36,631 nt of DNA from Pseudomonadota bacterium (GCA_021793195.1 JAJYTG010000010.1:1-36631), one strand, 5' to 3'. Positions 17,424-30,692 are shown, counted from the stretch's first letter. Program-made: numbers and translations. The notes: generated by a model from the letters alone, not told the origin.

Positions 17424-18736
17424 ACGACCCGCGCGCCCTCGCGGCACGGGCACTGGCCGAGGTGGCACTGCGCGGCGCCTCCCTGCGCGAGGTGCAGGCG
17501 CGCACGGCGCCGGCGCTGGCCGATCCGCGCGATCGCGCCCTGCTGGCGGCGCTGTTGCACGAGGGCGCGCGCTACTGGCTGCGCTACGACGCACTGCTGG
17601 CGCGCCTGCTCGAGCGCCCGCTGCGCACGCGTCTGCCGGCGCTGCACGCGCTGCTGATCCTGGGCCTGGTGCAGATCGAGCGCATGCGCCTGCCGGAGTA
17701 CGCCGCGGTGGCGGCGACCGTGGAGGCCGCGCGCGTGCTCGGCCACGGGCACCAGTCGGGACTGATCAATGCGGTGCTGCGACGCTTCCTGCGCGAGCGC
17801 GCCGCGCTCACAGCCGCGCTCGACGCCGATGCGGTCACCCGCCACGCCCTGCCGCGCTGGCTGCTGGACGCGCTCGCGCACGACTGGCCCGAATCGGCCG
17901 GGTCCGTGCTGGCGACGATCAATGTCGAGGCGCCGCCGACGCTGCGCGTCAACCGTCGCCGCGCCGATCGCGACGCGATCATCGCCGCCCTCGCCGGCGC
18001 CGGTCATGCCGCGCATGCGCACCCCTGGCTGCGCGATGCCGTGCAGCTCGACGCCAGCACCGACGTCACCCGCCTGCCCGGCTGGGCCGAAGGCACGATC
18101 GCGGTCCAGGACGGCGCCGCGCAGATCGCCGCCGACCTGCTCGACGTGACGCCGGGCCTGCGCGTACTCGACGCCTGCGCGGCGCCCGGCGGCAAGGCCT
18201 GTCATCTGCTCGAGCGCGCCGATCTCGATCTGCTGGCGCTCGACCGCGAACCGGAACGCCTGGCCCGCGTGGCCGCCAATCTCGAGCGCCTCGGCCTGAC
18301 CGCGACGCTGCGTGCCGGCGACGCCAGCCAACCCGGAACGTGGTGGGACGGCCGTGCGTTCGATCGCATCCTGCTCGATGCGCCGTGCTCTGCGACCGGC
18401 GTCCTGCGTCGGCAACCGGACGTGCGCCTGCACCGACGCGCGACCGACATTCCGACGCTGGCGCAGACCCAGCGCGCATTGCTGGACGCGCTGTGGCCGC
18501 TGCTGGCCCCGGGCGGACGCCTGCTGTATGCGACCTGCTCGCTGCTGCGCGCCGAAAACGGCAGCGTCGCCGCCGCGTTCGCCGCCGCCCATGCCGACGC
18601 CGAGGGCGTGCCGATCGTGCTGCCCGCGGGCCGCGCCGACGGCCCCGGCTGGCAGATCCTGCCCGGCGAGGATGGCCTCGACGGCATGTACTATGCCGCG
18701 TTCGTCAAGCGCGCCGGCAACGGTCGGGTGCGCTGA
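17420..18736 (+). CDS. rsmB: 16S rRNA (cytosine-967-C5)-methyltransferase RsmB
   Basis: Methylates C967 of 16S rRNA using S-adenosylmethionine. The 438-aa product has the N-terminal NusB-like RNA-binding domain (residues 1-140 or so; [20 protein letters not shown]), then the methyltransferase core with [15 protein letters not shown] (SAM binding), [18 protein letters not shown] holding C323, and [13 protein letters not shown] holding the nucleophile C373. These match C325 and C375 of E. coli. It overlaps fmt by 4 nt and completes the def-fmt-rsmB operon. The next gene, a glycosyltransferase, starts 22 bp later and may be read through. Confidence 0.96.
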   Translation: MNDPRALAARALAEVALRGASLREVQARTAPALADPRDRALLAALLHEGARYWLRYDALLARLLERPLRTRLPALHALLILGLVQIERMRLPEYAAVAATVEAARVLGHGHQSGLINAVLRRFLRERAALTAALDADAVTRHALPRWLLDALAHDWPESAGSVLATINVEAPPTLRVNRRRADRDAIIAALAGAGHAAHAHPWLRDAVQLDASTDVTRLPGWAEGTIAVQDGAAQIAADLLDVTPGLRVLDACAAPGGKACHLLERADLDLLALDREPERLARVAANLERLGLTATLRAGDASQPGTWWDGRAFDRILLDAPCSATGVLRRQPDVRLHRRATDIPTLAQTQRALLDALWPLLAPGGRLLYATCSLLRAENGSVAAAFAAAHADAEGVPIVLPAGRADGPGWQILPGEDGLDGMYYAAFVKRAGNGRVR

Positions 18737-18758
18737 TCCACGAGGCACGAGCGAGCCG

Positions 18759-19751
18759 ATGCGCGTCAACGTGATCGTCTGGGACAACGGCTTCGGCCTG
18801 ACCCGCCACCTGCGCCTGCTGGGCGGCGCGCTGACCGCCGCCGGTCATCAGGTGCATGTCAGCGCCCTGCGCCGCGGCAAGCTGCGCAAGATCCTGCGGC
18901 CGTGGCAGCTGCGCGCACGCATCGTCTGGCAACGGCTGCGCGGCGACGATCCGCACCGGCGCTACGACCTCAACATCATGATCGAGCACGTGCGCCCCGA
19001 ATACGCGCCGATCGCGCGGCGCAACGTGCTGCTGCCGCATCCGGAGTGGTTCCTCGACAGCGACCGCGCCGCGCTGCCGATCATCGATCACGTGTTCGCG
19101 CAGACCCGACACGCGCTGACGCTGTTCGGACAACTCGGCTGCCGCGTCACCTACACCGGCTTCACCAGCGAGGATCGCCTCGATCGCGCGGTGACGCGCG
19201 AACGCGCATTCTTCCATCTCGCCGGGCGCAGCCAGAACAAGGGCACCGAGCGCCTGCTGGCGCTGTGGCGGCGGCATCCGGAATGGCCGCGGCTGACCGT
19301 GGTGCAGAACCCGCGCACCGCATTGCCGGGCGCCGCGGCGGCCAACATCGACCATCGCGTGGACTATCTCGAGGATGCCGAACTGCAGCGCCTGCAGAAC
19401 GCGCACGTGTTTCATCTGTGTCCGTCGGAGACCGAGGGCTTCGGCCACTACATCGTCGAGGCGATGGGCCTGGGCGCGCTGGTGATCACCCTCGACGCGC
19501 CGCCGATGCACGAACTGGTGACGCCCGAACGCGGCCTGCTGGTAGCCGCCGGCCGCACCGGCACGCAGAATCTGGCGACGACCTATTTTTTCGACGAGGC
19601 CTCGATGGAAGCCGCCGTGGCGCACGCCCTGGCACTGGACGCGGCCGCGATCGCGCGCTTCGGCGCGGCCGCGCGCGCCTGGTTCGAGGGCAACGACGCG
19701 GCGTTCCGCACCCGTCTCGACAGCGCGGTGCGCGCGGTGGCCGCGGACTGA
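18759..19751 (+). CDS. GT-B glycosyltransferase (GT4-like), paralogue A
   Basis: The 330-aa product looks like a retaining GT-B transferase. The C-terminal half has FHLAGRSQNKGTERLLALWR, a typical donor-domain entry, and ETEGFGHYIVEAMGLGALVI, which contains an E-x7-E motif of GT4-like enzymes. The N-terminus (MRVNVIVWDNGFGLTRHLRL) has a distinctive NGFGLTRHLRLLG signature also present in the protein encoded at 21953-22975. No membrane segment or signal peptide is apparent, so it probably acts on the cytoplasmic face. Donor and acceptor are unknown; the neighbouring gmd/rmd pair makes a GDP-6-deoxyhexose a reasonable guess for the donor. It lies 22 bp after rsmB and ends 4 bp before the convergent reductase gene. 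Confidence 0.8.
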   Translation: MRVNVIVWDNGFGLTRHLRLLGGALTAAGHQVHVSALRRGKLRKILRPWQLRARIVWQRLRGDDPHRRYDLNIMIEHVRPEYAPIARRNVLLPHPEWFLDSDRAALPIIDHVFAQTRHALTLFGQLGCRVTYTGFTSEDRLDRAVTRERAFFHLAGRSQNKGTERLLALWRRHPEWPRLTVVQNPRTALPGAAAANIDHRVDYLEDAELQRLQNAHVFHLCPSETEGFGHYIVEAMGLGALVITLDAPPMHELVTPERGLLVAAGRTGTQNLATTYFFDEASMEAAVAHALALDAAAIARFGAAARAWFEGNDAAFRTRLDSAVRAVAAD

Positions 19752-19755
19752 GGTC

Positions 19756-21802
<2,047 letters not shown>

Positions 21803-21854
21803 TCAACCGTGACCCGCGACACGCGTTGATTCAGTCTCGAGACAGGGTTTTCAC

Positions 21855-21869
21855 ATGCCCGCCGGGCAT
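21855..21869. repeat. Short palindrome in the gmd / glycosyltransferase divergent region
   Basis: ATGCCCGCCGGGCAT forms 6-bp arms around GCC, in the 273-bp gap (21680-21952) between leftward gmd and the rightward glycosyltransferase. It may be an operator half-site or chance in GC-rich DNA. The rest of the gap shows no clear promoter pair. Confidence 0.3.
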
Positions 21870-21952
21870 ACTCGAATCCGTGTCAGGGGGAGGGAGCCTG
21901 CCCGCAGACTTTGCGGACAGAGCGCGTTGCGCGATCGTGAAGGAGTCGGCGC

Positions 21953-22975
21953 ATGGCATCCGTCAACCTGATCTTCCGCGACAACGGCTTCGGCCTGTCG
22001 CGCGATTTCCGTCTGCTGGGCGCGGCCTTGCGCCAGCACGGCTGCGATGTGGCAATCACCGCGCTGGGCCCCGAGGATGAACGCCGAAGACGCAGCGGGC
22101 ACATGCGCACCTTTGTGCGCGCGCAACGCTTCGTCGATCGCCTCGGAGCGCGCATCCGGCCACCGCGGCGATTCGATCTCAATGTGATGTTCGAGCATGT
22201 CTGGCCCGATCGCCTGCTGCATGCCCGACGCAATGCCGCTCTGCCGAACCCCGAGTGGTTCGATCGCCGCGACCTCAGCTACCTCGAGCGGATCGACGCC
22301 GTCTGGGCCAAGTCCAGTCACGCGCTGGGCATCTTCGAGCAACTCGGCTGCCATGCCCTGCGTCTGGGTTTCGACAGCGAGGACCGCTTCGATCCAACGG
22401 TGCGCCGCGAGCGTCGCTTCTTCCACCTCGCCGGCGCCAGCCGCACCAAGGGCGCGCGCCGCCTGATCGAGCTGTGGAGCCGGCATCCGGAGTGGCCGAC
22501 GCTGACCGTGCTGCAGGATCCGCGCGAGGCATGGTCTGCGGCGAGCGCGCCCAATATCCGGCATCGCATCGAATACCTCGACCCGGCGCAGACGGCGCAG
22601 TTCCGTGAACTCAAGCGCCTGCAGAACCAGCATGCCTTCCACCTATGCACCTCCGAGACCGATGCCTGGGGCCACTACCTGGTCGAGGCGCTGGGCGTGG
22701 GCGCGGTGACGATGACGGTGGACGCGCCGCCGATGAACGAGCTGGTCACGCCGGAGCGGGGTCTGCTGGTGCCCTACTGCAAGACCGAACCGATGGCGCT
22801 GGCGACGCGCTACTTCTTCGACGAGGCGGCCATGGCCGACACCGTGTGCCGCGCCATGGCGCTCAGCGACGCCGAGATCGCGACCCTGCGCGAGCGCGCC
22901 CGCACCTGGTATGACGACAACCGCCGTGCGTTCGTGCGCCGTGTCGGTGCCGCGCTGGAGTCCACCCTGCAGTGA
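21953..22975 (+). CDS. GT-B glycosyltransferase (GT4-like), paralogue B
   Basis: The 340-aa product is a diverged paralogue of the one encoded at 18759-19751. They share the N-terminal NGFGL(S/T)RxxRLLG signature, a DLNxMxEHVxP segment, FFHLAGxSxxKG, the APPMxELVTPERGLLV stretch and YFFDEAxM. In this copy the first acid of the E-x7-E motif is Asp (DAWGHYLVEALGVG), a change that may alter donor handling. The start is well supported by AGGAG 7 nt before the ATG. It overlaps the following membrane gene as GTGA, so the two are probably translated together. Function in surface glycan assembly is inferred from context; no substrate can be named. Confidence 0.8.
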   Translation: MASVNLIFRDNGFGLSRDFRLLGAALRQHGCDVAITALGPEDERRRRSGHMRTFVRAQRFVDRLGARIRPPRRFDLNVMFEHVWPDRLLHARRNAALPNPEWFDRRDLSYLERIDAVWAKSSHALGIFEQLGCHALRLGFDSEDRFDPTVRRERRFFHLAGASRTKGARRLIELWSRHPEWPTLTVLQDPREAWSAASAPNIRHRIEYLDPAQTAQFRELKRLQNQHAFHLCTSETDAWGHYLVEALGVGAVTMTVDAPPMNELVTPERGLLVPYCKTEPMALATRYFFDEAAMADTVCRAMALSDAEIATLRERARTWYDDNRRAFVRRVGAALESTLQ

Positions 22976-24324
22976 ATCGTGCAATCGCGACGCCGGCGGC
23001 GCGCGCGCATCGTGCCTCGCCGCTGGCGGCGATCGGACTGGCGGTTTGTGCGCTGTTCGCGGCCACGCAGTTCCCGAAACCGCTCAGCGCCAGCTACGGC
23101 GCCGACCTGATGCTGCTGGCGCTGCTGCTCGCCGGTCGCACGCCGTGGCGCGAACTGGCCGCGCATCCGTTCGCGCGACTGCTGCTGCTGTTCGCGGCCT
23201 ATGGCATCGCGCAATCCGTGCTGGCGGCGCAGCGCACTCCCGCCATCGGTTTCGTGCTGCAGCTTTCGACGGTCGCCGAGCCGGTGAAGCTCGGCGCCTT
23301 CGCCTGCGTGATCGGCTGGTGGCTGGCCGAGCGCCCGCGCTGGACCTGGCCGGCGCTGATGCTGATGCTGGCGGGGATGGCCGCATGGACCCTGTCGGAG
23401 ATGCCCTGGCGCGATCTCGGCGCGCTGCTCGACGGCAGCCTGCGCCTGCGCCTGGGTTATGCCGAGAACCTGGTCGGCATGCTGGCCGCGATCGCTGTGC
23501 TGGGGCTGGTACTGCAGATGCAGCGCCGGCAGTGGCCTGCCTCTGCGATCGCGCGCGTCGGCGCTGCCACAGCGCTGACGTCGGGATTGACCCTGTTTGC
23601 GGCGGCACTGCTGTTCGCGCAATCGCGCGGCGCCTGGCTGGCCCTGGCTCTGGTGCTGCCGCTGGCGTCGATCGGCTTGCGGCGCGCCAGCGCAGAATCG
23701 GTGCGCGACAGCGATCGCCGCCTGCGTGCAGCGGTCGGATTGCTGGCGCTGGTTCCGGTGGCGTGGTTTCTCGGCCAGCCGCTGATCAGCGCGCGCCTGC
23801 ACGGCGGCTGGACGCTGATGCAGGCGCTGCTGCATGGCGATCACGCCGTGCTGGCGACATCCTCGGTGGGGCTGCGCCTGGACCTGTACGCGCTGGGCAT
23901 CAAGGCCTGGCTGCAGGCGCCGCTGTTCGGCTGGGGCCTGCGCAGCGTCGGTCCGCTGATCGCGGCCTCCGGGCTGCGCTGGGGCAGCTATGTGCCGCCG
24001 CATCTGCACGACGCCTACCTGCAGATCGCGGTCGGCCTCGGCGCGGTCGGACTGGCGCTGCTGGCGGCGATGTGTGGCGTGCTGCTGCGCGACCTGTGGC
24101 GCGCGCGGCGTCTGTCGCAGCTCGACCCATGCCTGTGCTGGACCCTGCTCGGCAGCCTCGCGATCGTGCTGATCGTCAACGCCTTCGATTTCCTGCTGTG
24201 GAGCAATGGCTACATGCGCACGCCGCTGATGATCCTGTTCGGTGCCGCGCTGGGCGTGTCGTTGCGGATGCGCCGGCGGGCCGCTAGCGGCCCGACTGCC
24301 GTTGCAGCAACCACAGGCGGATGA
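22972..24324 (+). CDS. O-antigen ligase/polymerase-family membrane protein (Wzy_C-like)
   Basis: The 450-aa product has about 10-12 hydrophobic segments spread over its length (for example PLAAIGLAVCALFAATQF, ADLMLLALLLAGR and LVGMLAAIAVLGLVLQM). Two family landmarks are visible: AQSRGAWLALALVLPL, the Arg-containing segment of Wzy_C proteins, and PHLHDAYLQIAVGLGAVGLA after the large periplasmic loop. The protein would polymerise or ligate lipid-linked glycans in the inner membrane. WaaL, Wzy and other members cannot be separated by sequence alone. The start is the GTG at 22972, overlapping the preceding stop. The 3' end overlaps the convergent GT2 gene by 41 bp. Confidence 0.82.
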   Translation: MNRAIATPAARAHRASPLAAIGLAVCALFAATQFPKPLSASYGADLMLLALLLAGRTPWRELAAHPFARLLLLFAAYGIAQSVLAAQRTPAIGFVLQLSTVAEPVKLGAFACVIGWWLAERPRWTWPALMLMLAGMAAWTLSEMPWRDLGALLDGSLRLRLGYAENLVGMLAAIAVLGLVLQMQRRQWPASAIARVGAATALTSGLTLFAAALLFAQSRGAWLALALVLPLASIGLRRASAESVRDSDRRLRAAVGLLALVPVAWFLGQPLISARLHGGWTLMQALLHGDHAVLATSSVGLRLDLYALGIKAWLQAPLFGWGLRSVGPLIAASGLRWGSYVPPHLHDAYLQIAVGLGAVGLALLAAMCGVLLRDLWRARRLSQLDPCLCWTLLGSLAIVLIVNAFDFLLWSNGYMRTPLMILFGAALGVSLRMRRRAASGPTAVAATTGG

Positions 24325-25051
24325 ACTTCTGGCGCACGTAGTTGGCTTCGACGCTGGCGTAGACCAGGCCGCGCCAGCCGTCGCGGAAGCCTCCGCGCAG
24401 CAGGTAGCCGCGCAGGAAACGCCAGGCGGGGTTGATCAGGATGTTGGCGATGCGCGCGCGCCGCCCCGCGACGTGCAGGTGCGCGGCCATCATCCGCGCG
24501 TAGCGGTCCAGGCGCTGCAGCTGATCGTCGAGCGAGCGGTAGGCGTGATGCTCGAGATCGCCGGCCAGCGTCGCCACCGCGCCATCGACCTCGACGTGTT
24601 CGTGGATCTCGCGGTCGCCGCGAAAACCGCCGCGGCGGCGGTCGAACAGCCGCAGCACGCGGTCGGGATAGGCGTTGCCGTGGCGCAGGAAGGCGCCGAA
24701 ATACTCGGTGGCACGCGCGCAGCGGTAGCCGGCGGCGGCAAAACCGGCATCACGCGCGGCCTCGATGCTGGCGCGCAGCGCCGGCGTCACCCGCTCGTCG
24801 GCGTCGAGGAACAGGATCCAGTCATGCGCGGCATTGCGCACGGCATGATCCTTCTGCGTGCGGTAGCCGTCGAACGCCCGCAGCAGCACGCGCGCACCGC
24901 GGGCGGCGGCCAGCTCGCGGGTGGCATCGGTCGAGCCCGAGTCCACCACCACGATCTCGTCGCAGAATGCCAGCGAGTCGAGGCAGGCCTCGATGCGGTC
25001 GGCCTCGTTGAGGGTGATCACGCAGGCGGAGATCGGAGGACGGGAAGACAT
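24284..25051 (-). CDS. Family 2 glycosyltransferase, WaaE/LgtF-like
   Basis: The 255-aa product is a GT-A fold enzyme. The N-terminus ISACVITLNEADRIEACLDS and EIVVVDSGSTDAT bind the nucleotide; WILFLDADERVTPAL holds the DxD metal motif. RHGNAYPDRVLRLFDRR and GDREIHEHVEVDG are characteristic of the WaaE/LgtF group, which adds a sugar to lipopolysaccharide core heptose. I chose the ATG at 25049-25051 because the conserved fold starts right after it; upstream codons in the frame are unrelated. It is divergent from the GT39 gene and overlaps the Wzy-like gene tail-to-tail by 41 bp. Confidence 0.87.
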   Translation of the reverse strand: MSSRPPISACVITLNEADRIEACLDSLAFCDEIVVVDSGSTDATRELAAARGARVLLRAFDGYRTQKDHAVRNAAHDWILFLDADERVTPALRASIEAARDAGFAAAGYRCARATEYFGAFLRHGNAYPDRVLRLFDRRRGGFRGDREIHEHVEVDGAVATLAGDLEHHAYRSLDDQLQRLDRYARMMAAHLHVAGRRARIANILINPAWRFLRGYLLRGGFRDGWRGLVYASVEANYVRQKFIRLWLLQRQSGR

Positions 25052-25078
25052 CGGCGCGACGGTCGGTGCGATGCAGTC

Positions 25079-25084
25079 AGTGTA
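25079..25084 (-). promoter_or_regulatory. -10 element upstream of the GT2 gene
   Basis: TACACT on the minus strand, 28 nt before the ATG. It is identical to the -10 of the LysM gene. No good -35 box is evident. Confidence 0.35.
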
Positions 25085-25114
25085 GCCGCGGCCGGAGCGC
25101 GCGCAGCGCTCGGG

Positions 25115-25120
25115 TAAACT
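25115..25120 (+). promoter_or_regulatory. Possible -10 element upstream of the GT39 gene
   Basis: TAAACT lies 28 nt before the ATG in a 97-bp divergent region. The -35 position (CCGGAG) does not match the consensus. Confidence 0.3.
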
Positions 25121-25148
25121 GCCGCGGCCCCTCCGCAACGAGTGCACG

Positions 25149-26852
25149 ATGCGCTCCCATCCCTACCGTTACGACGCCCTGCGCGCTCTGTGGCCGTGGC
25201 TGCCACTGTGGCTGACGGTCGCGCTGGTCGCGATCTTCCAGCACGGCCCGATGCCGATCTTTTCCACCCGCACGCTGTCGGTGGCATGGGAGATGTGGCA
25301 CGGCCATCACTTCCTGGTGCCCTACCTCAATGGCGCGCCCTACAGCGACAAGGCGCCGCTGCTGTTCTGGTTGATCCATCTCGGCTGGGCGGTGGGCGGC
25401 GTCGGCGACGTCTGGCCGCGCCTGCTCGAGGTGCTGATCGGCGCGGCCGAGCTGGTGCTGGCCACGGTGCTGGCGCGCCGACTGTTCCCCGATCGCCCCT
25501 GGGTCGGCCGCGCGACACCGTGGCTGCTGATGGCATTCGGCTACGGTTTCCTGTTCGGCCTGCAGATCATGTACGAGGTGCTGCTGGCCGCCTGCGTGCT
25601 GGGGGCTCTGCTGGCGCTGACGCCGGGGCCGCGTCGCGAAGCGCCGCGCTTCGGCTGGTTCGCGCTGGCGGTCGGCCTCGGCCTGCTGACCAAGGGCCCG
25701 GTGATGCTGCTGCACGTGATCTTCCCCTGGCTGCTGGGCCCTCTGTGGAACGGCTGGGCGCAGCGCGAGCGGAAGCGCTGGTATCTCGGCGGCGCGGTGG
25801 CGCTGTTGGCCGGCATGGCGATGCTGCTGGCGTGGGCGCTGCCGGCGGCCTGGGCCGGTGGTCCGGTCTATCGAAACCAGCTGCTGTTCCACCAGACCGC
25901 CGGGCGCGTGGTGGATGCGTTCGCGCACGCCAAGCCGTTCTGGTGGTACCTGCCGCTGCTGCCGGTGCTGATCTTTCCGTTCGCGCTGTGGCCGCGGGCA
26001 TGGGCGGCACTGGGTCTGCTGCGGCGGCCGTTCGAGCCGGGGCTGCGCTTTCTCTTTGTCTGGCTGGGTCCGCTGCTGCTGGCGTTTTCGCTGGTCAGCG
26101 GCAAGCAGCCGTATTACCTGCTGCCGGACTACGCCGGCTTCGCCCTGCTGCTGGCGGCGGCGATGGCGCATCTGCGCGAGCGCCACATCGGCCTGGCGCG
26201 CAGCACCTGGCTGACGCCGTGGCCGCTGGCGCTGGCCAGCTTCGCGCTGGCGCTGGCGCTGATCGCGCTGCCGCAGCTGGTCGCCCGCGGGCGGGTGGCC
26301 AATCCCTGGTTCGCGGCGCTGGCGCCGGTCAGTCCCGGCTTCGGCGTGATCTACCTGCTGCTCGGCCTGCTGTTGCTGTTGCGCGGGCGCGGCGAGTTGC
26401 GCCGCATCGCCTTCGCCGGCCTGGTCGGGGCCGCGGCCGCCAACGGCCTGTTCAGCCTGACCCTGTGGCCGGCATTCAATCTGCAGCCGGCGGCCACGCT
26501 GCTGGCGCGCGCCGAGGCGCAGGACCGGCCGATCGCCAATCTCGGCCTCTATGACGGCCAGTACCACTATCTGGGCCGGCTGACGCAGCCGATCACCCGG
26601 CTCGACGATGGCCGGGCGCTCGCGAACTGGGCCGCTGCGCACCCCAATGGTCTGGTCATCGATTACCCGGCGCGACTGCAGCCGGCGGATCTGCGCGATG
26701 CGCTGTACGTGCAGCCGTTTCGCGCGGTCTGGCTGGTGATCTGGCCGGCACCCAGCCTGGCTGCGCTGCGTGCGGGCCGCACGCCGCCCGAACCGCGCTC
26801 GCCGACGGTGCTGTATCCGCCGGACGACGCGCGCTATCGCGCGCTGCGTTGA
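25149..26852 (+). CDS. GT39-family membrane glycosyltransferase (ArnT/PMT-like)
   Basis: The 567-aa product is polytopic, with hydrophobic helices from LPLWLTVALVAIF onward and a soluble C-terminal domain of about 110 residues. The first periplasmic loop has FLVPYLNGAPYSDKAPLLFW, the signature of GT39 enzymes that use polyprenyl-phosphate sugars, and QIMYEVLLAACVLGALLAL and GLGLLTKGPVMLLHVIFPWL are also typical. Members modify lipid A or attach sugars to proteins; the ArnT role (4-amino-arabinose) cannot be assumed, because no arn genes are nearby. It is followed after 13 bp by the small TPR gene. Confidence 0.85.
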   Translation: MRSHPYRYDALRALWPWLPLWLTVALVAIFQHGPMPIFSTRTLSVAWEMWHGHHFLVPYLNGAPYSDKAPLLFWLIHLGWAVGGVGDVWPRLLEVLIGAAELVLATVLARRLFPDRPWVGRATPWLLMAFGYGFLFGLQIMYEVLLAACVLGALLALTPGPRREAPRFGWFALAVGLGLLTKGPVMLLHVIFPWLLGPLWNGWAQRERKRWYLGGAVALLAGMAMLLAWALPAAWAGGPVYRNQLLFHQTAGRVVDAFAHAKPFWWYLPLLPVLIFPFALWPRAWAALGLLRRPFEPGLRFLFVWLGPLLLAFSLVSGKQPYYLLPDYAGFALLLAAAMAHLRERHIGLARSTWLTPWPLALASFALALALIALPQLVARGRVANPWFAALAPVSPGFGVIYLLLGLLLLLRGRGELRRIAFAGLVGAAAANGLFSLTLWPAFNLQPAATLLARAEAQDRPIANLGLYDGQYHYLGRLTQPITRLDDGRALANWAAAHPNGLVIDYPARLQPADLRDALYVQPFRAVWLVIWPAPSLAALRAGRTPPEPRSPTVLYPPDDARYRALR

Positions 26853-26865
26853 GTACCCAGTCGCC

Positions 26866-27192
26866 GTGAACGCCGACGCCATCGCCCGTCTGCGCGCCCG
26901 GTGCGGCGGTCCGCGTGACGGCGCCCTGCTGCGCTTCGCGCTGGGCCAGGCGCTGCTGGCGGCCGGTGATGCCGCGGCAGCGGCGACCGAGCTGCGCGCC
27001 GCGGTGGGCTTCGATCCGCATTACTCGGCCGCGTGGAAGCTGCTGGGCAAGGCGCTGCAGGCGACCGGCGCTGCCGTGGCGGCAGCGGACGCGTGGCGCA
27101 GCGGCATCGCCGTCGCCGAGGCGCGCGGCGACGTGCAGGCGGCGAAGGAGATGCGGGTATTCCTGCGCCGCAACGAGTCGGCGCCGCGCTGA
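26866..27192 (+). CDS. Small tetratricopeptide-repeat protein
   Basis: The 108-aa product begins VNADAIARLRARCGGPRDGA. Two TPR-like helix pairs follow: LLRFALGQALLAAGDAAAAATELRAAVGFDP and YSAAWKLLGKALQATGAAVAAADAWRSGI, seen here as segments with the usual small/large residue spacing and a terminal Asp-Pro. It is probably a soluble cytoplasmic scaffold protein; no partner can be named. The GTG at 26866 is the most likely start, since upstream codons overlap the end of the GT39 gene. Its stop is directly adjacent to the stop of the convergent acyltransferase gene, with no gap. Confidence 0.72.
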   Translation: MNADAIARLRARCGGPRDGALLRFALGQALLAAGDAAAAATELRAAVGFDPHYSAAWKLLGKALQATGAAVAAADAWRSGIAVAEARGDVQAAKEMRVFLRRNESAPR

Positions 27193-28092
27193 TCAGACTC
27201 CGTGCGACGGCACGGCGACAGGCGCATCGGATGGCCGGTCCGACCAGCGCCGATAGGTCCACTGATACTGGGTAAAGGCGCGCTCGACGCAGGCTTCGAC
27301 CCCGCGATTGAGTGCGGTCGCCGCAATGACCGGATCGGCATCGGTCAGGCCATCGGGCGCCGGCAGAAAATGCAGGCGGAACCCGGCCCCGCGCGGCAGT
27401 CGCTGCATGAAGGCGAACAGCACCGTGGCGCCGGTGCGCGCCGCCAGCCGCGGCAGCAGCACCATGGTGTGGGCGGGCGTGCCGAAGAACGGCGCGAAGG
27501 TGCCCTCGCCACGCCCGGGCTGCTGGTCGGGCAGGATGCCCACGACCCCGCCGGCGGCGAGGCGCTTGTAGAGCTTGCGCACGCCGGCGCCGTCGGTGCG
27601 CACCTGTTCCGGCGCGAACTCGCCGCGCGCGCGCTTGAGCAACGGTTCCCACTGCGCGCGCGGTGGCGGACGATAGAGGATGGCCAGCGCGGTGCGCGCG
27701 CCAAGCCAGTGATTGAGCAGCTCCCAGCAACCGAGATGCGGCGCGGCCACGATCAGCCCGCGCCCGTCGCGGCGCGCGGCCTCGTACAGATCCAGGCCCT
27801 CGACCTCGCGCACCAGCGCCAGCGCGCGCCGCGCGCCGCCGCCCCAGACCTTGCCCAGTTCCAGCAGGCCCTTGCCGGTCTCGCGCAGACACGCGCGCGC
27901 CAGCGCGGCGCGGGCCTCGGCATCGAGCCCGGGGCGCGCGATCGCCAGATTCTCCTCGACGTGCCGGCGCTCGCGCCGCTGCAGGCGCCAGACCAGCCCG
28001 CCCAGCGCCGCGCCCGTCGCATGCAGGGCGCGCAGCGGCAGCCTGCCGGCCAGGCGCAGCAATCCGTAGACGAGGGCCACCGTGGGGCGCAT
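27193..28092 (-). CDS. Lysophospholipid acyltransferase, LpxL/HtrB family
   Basis: The 299-aa product belongs to the LpxL/LpxM group that adds secondary acyl chains to Kdo2-lipid A. Seen in order are an N-terminal hydrophobic anchor ([20 protein letters not shown]), [20 protein letters not shown], the catalytic HxxxxE-type block [52 protein letters not shown], and the C-terminal [11 protein letters not shown], all family hallmarks. It acts at the inner face of the inner membrane. GGAG lies 5 nt before the ATG. The surrounding glycosyltransferases fit a role in lipopolysaccharide assembly; which acyl position it modifies is unknown. Confidence 0.9.
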   Translation of the reverse strand: MRPTVALVYGLLRLAGRLPLRALHATGAALGGLVWRLQRRERRHVEENLAIARPGLDAEARAALARACLRETGKGLLELGKVWGGGARRALALVREVEGLDLYEAARRDGRGLIVAAPHLGCWELLNHWLGARTALAILYRPPPRAQWEPLLKRARGEFAPEQVRTDGAGVRKLYKRLAAGGVVGILPDQQPGRGEGTFAPFFGTPAHTMVLLPRLAARTGATVLFAFMQRLPRGAGFRLHFLPAPDGLTDADPVIAATALNRGVEACVERAFTQYQWTYRRWSDRPSDAPVAVPSHGV

Positions 28093-28114
28093 GCGATCTC
28101 CGGCGAAAGCCGCG

Positions 28115-28120
28115 AGTGTA
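28115..28120 (-). promoter_or_regulatory. -10 element upstream of the LpxL-like gene
   Basis: TACACT on the minus strand, 22 nt before the ATG. It is the same hexamer as upstream of the LysM gene, the GT2 gene and the tRNA. The -35 region is not recognisable. Confidence 0.35.
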
Positions 28121-28237
28121 GCCGCGCTTGTGCCGGCGGCGGCGCGGTGCTATCACGCCACGTCCCGCTGCCTTGCCGGTTCCATCGATGCCATCCGGCC
28201 CGCTCGTCCTCGCTCCACGTCCCGGCCGTACGCCGGG

Positions 28238-28678
28238 ATGATCGCCCTGATCCAGCGCGTCAGCGAAGCCCGCGTCGAGGTGGACGCCGCGACCGTGGGC
28301 GCGATCGGCGCCGGACTGCTGGCGCTGGTCGCGATCGAGCCCGCCGACGGCGAGGCGCAGGTGACGCGCCTGCTCGAACGCCTGCTCGGCTATCGCGTGT
28401 TCGCCGACGACGCGGGACGCATGAACCGCTCGCTCGCGGATACCGGCGGCGGTCTGCTGCTGGTCAGCCAGTTCACCCTCGCCGCCGATACCCGCAAGGG
28501 CATGCGCCCCGGCTTCGATACCGCCGCGCCGCCGGCGCAGGCACAGGCCCGGTTCGAGCGTCTGGTCGAACGCGCGCGCGCGGCGCATCCCCTGGTCGCG
28601 AGCGGGCGCTTCGGCGCCGCCATGCGCGTGCACCTGGTCAACGACGGACCGGTCACCTTCTGGCTGCAGGCGCGGTGA
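28238..28678 (+). CDS. dtd: D-aminoacyl-tRNA deacylase
   Basis: Hydrolyses D-amino acids from mischarged tRNAs in the cytoplasm. The 146-aa product starts [16 protein letters not shown], the usual DTD N-terminus, and contains [20 protein letters not shown] with the SQFTL active-site motif and [10 protein letters not shown] with the cross-subunit Gly-cisPro motif. Length matches the family (about 145 aa). The open frame upstream of this ATG has no homology. The 145-bp gap before it is shared with the divergent LpxL-like gene. Confidence 0.95.
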   Translation: MIALIQRVSEARVEVDAATVGAIGAGLLALVAIEPADGEAQVTRLLERLLGYRVFADDAGRMNRSLADTGGGLLLVSQFTLAADTRKGMRPGFDTAAPPAQAQARFERLVERARAAHPLVASGRFGAAMRVHLVNDGPVTFWLQAR

Positions 28679-28717
28679 ACCGCGGCCGCTGCGGCCGGGA
28701 ACATCCGGCTTGATCTC

Positions 28718-28746
28718 TGGTCAGAAAATCACCATCTCGCTATACT
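28718..28746 (+). promoter_or_regulatory. Promoter of rpoD
   Basis: TATACT (28741-28746) is a near-consensus -10. TGGTCA at 28718-28723 is a weak -35 with exactly 17-bp spacing. The -10 ends 29 nt before the rpoD ATG. Confidence 0.5.
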
Positions 28747-28775
28747 GTGCGGTTCAACTCCCAGGCGGTGCCGGC

Positions 28776-30632
<1,857 letters not shown>

Positions 30633-30669
30633 CGCACGGCGTACCCACGGCGTACCTTGAGGACCGACC

Positions 30670-30692
30670 GACGCCCGCGGATTGCGGGCGTC
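30670..30692 (+). terminator. Hairpin downstream of rpoD
   Basis: GACGCCCGC (30670-30678) pairs perfectly with GCGGGCGTC (30684-30692) around a 5-nt loop, 37 nt past the rpoD stop. There is no T-tract after it, so it may act as a mRNA 3'-end stabiliser or a weak terminator. Confidence 0.55.
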
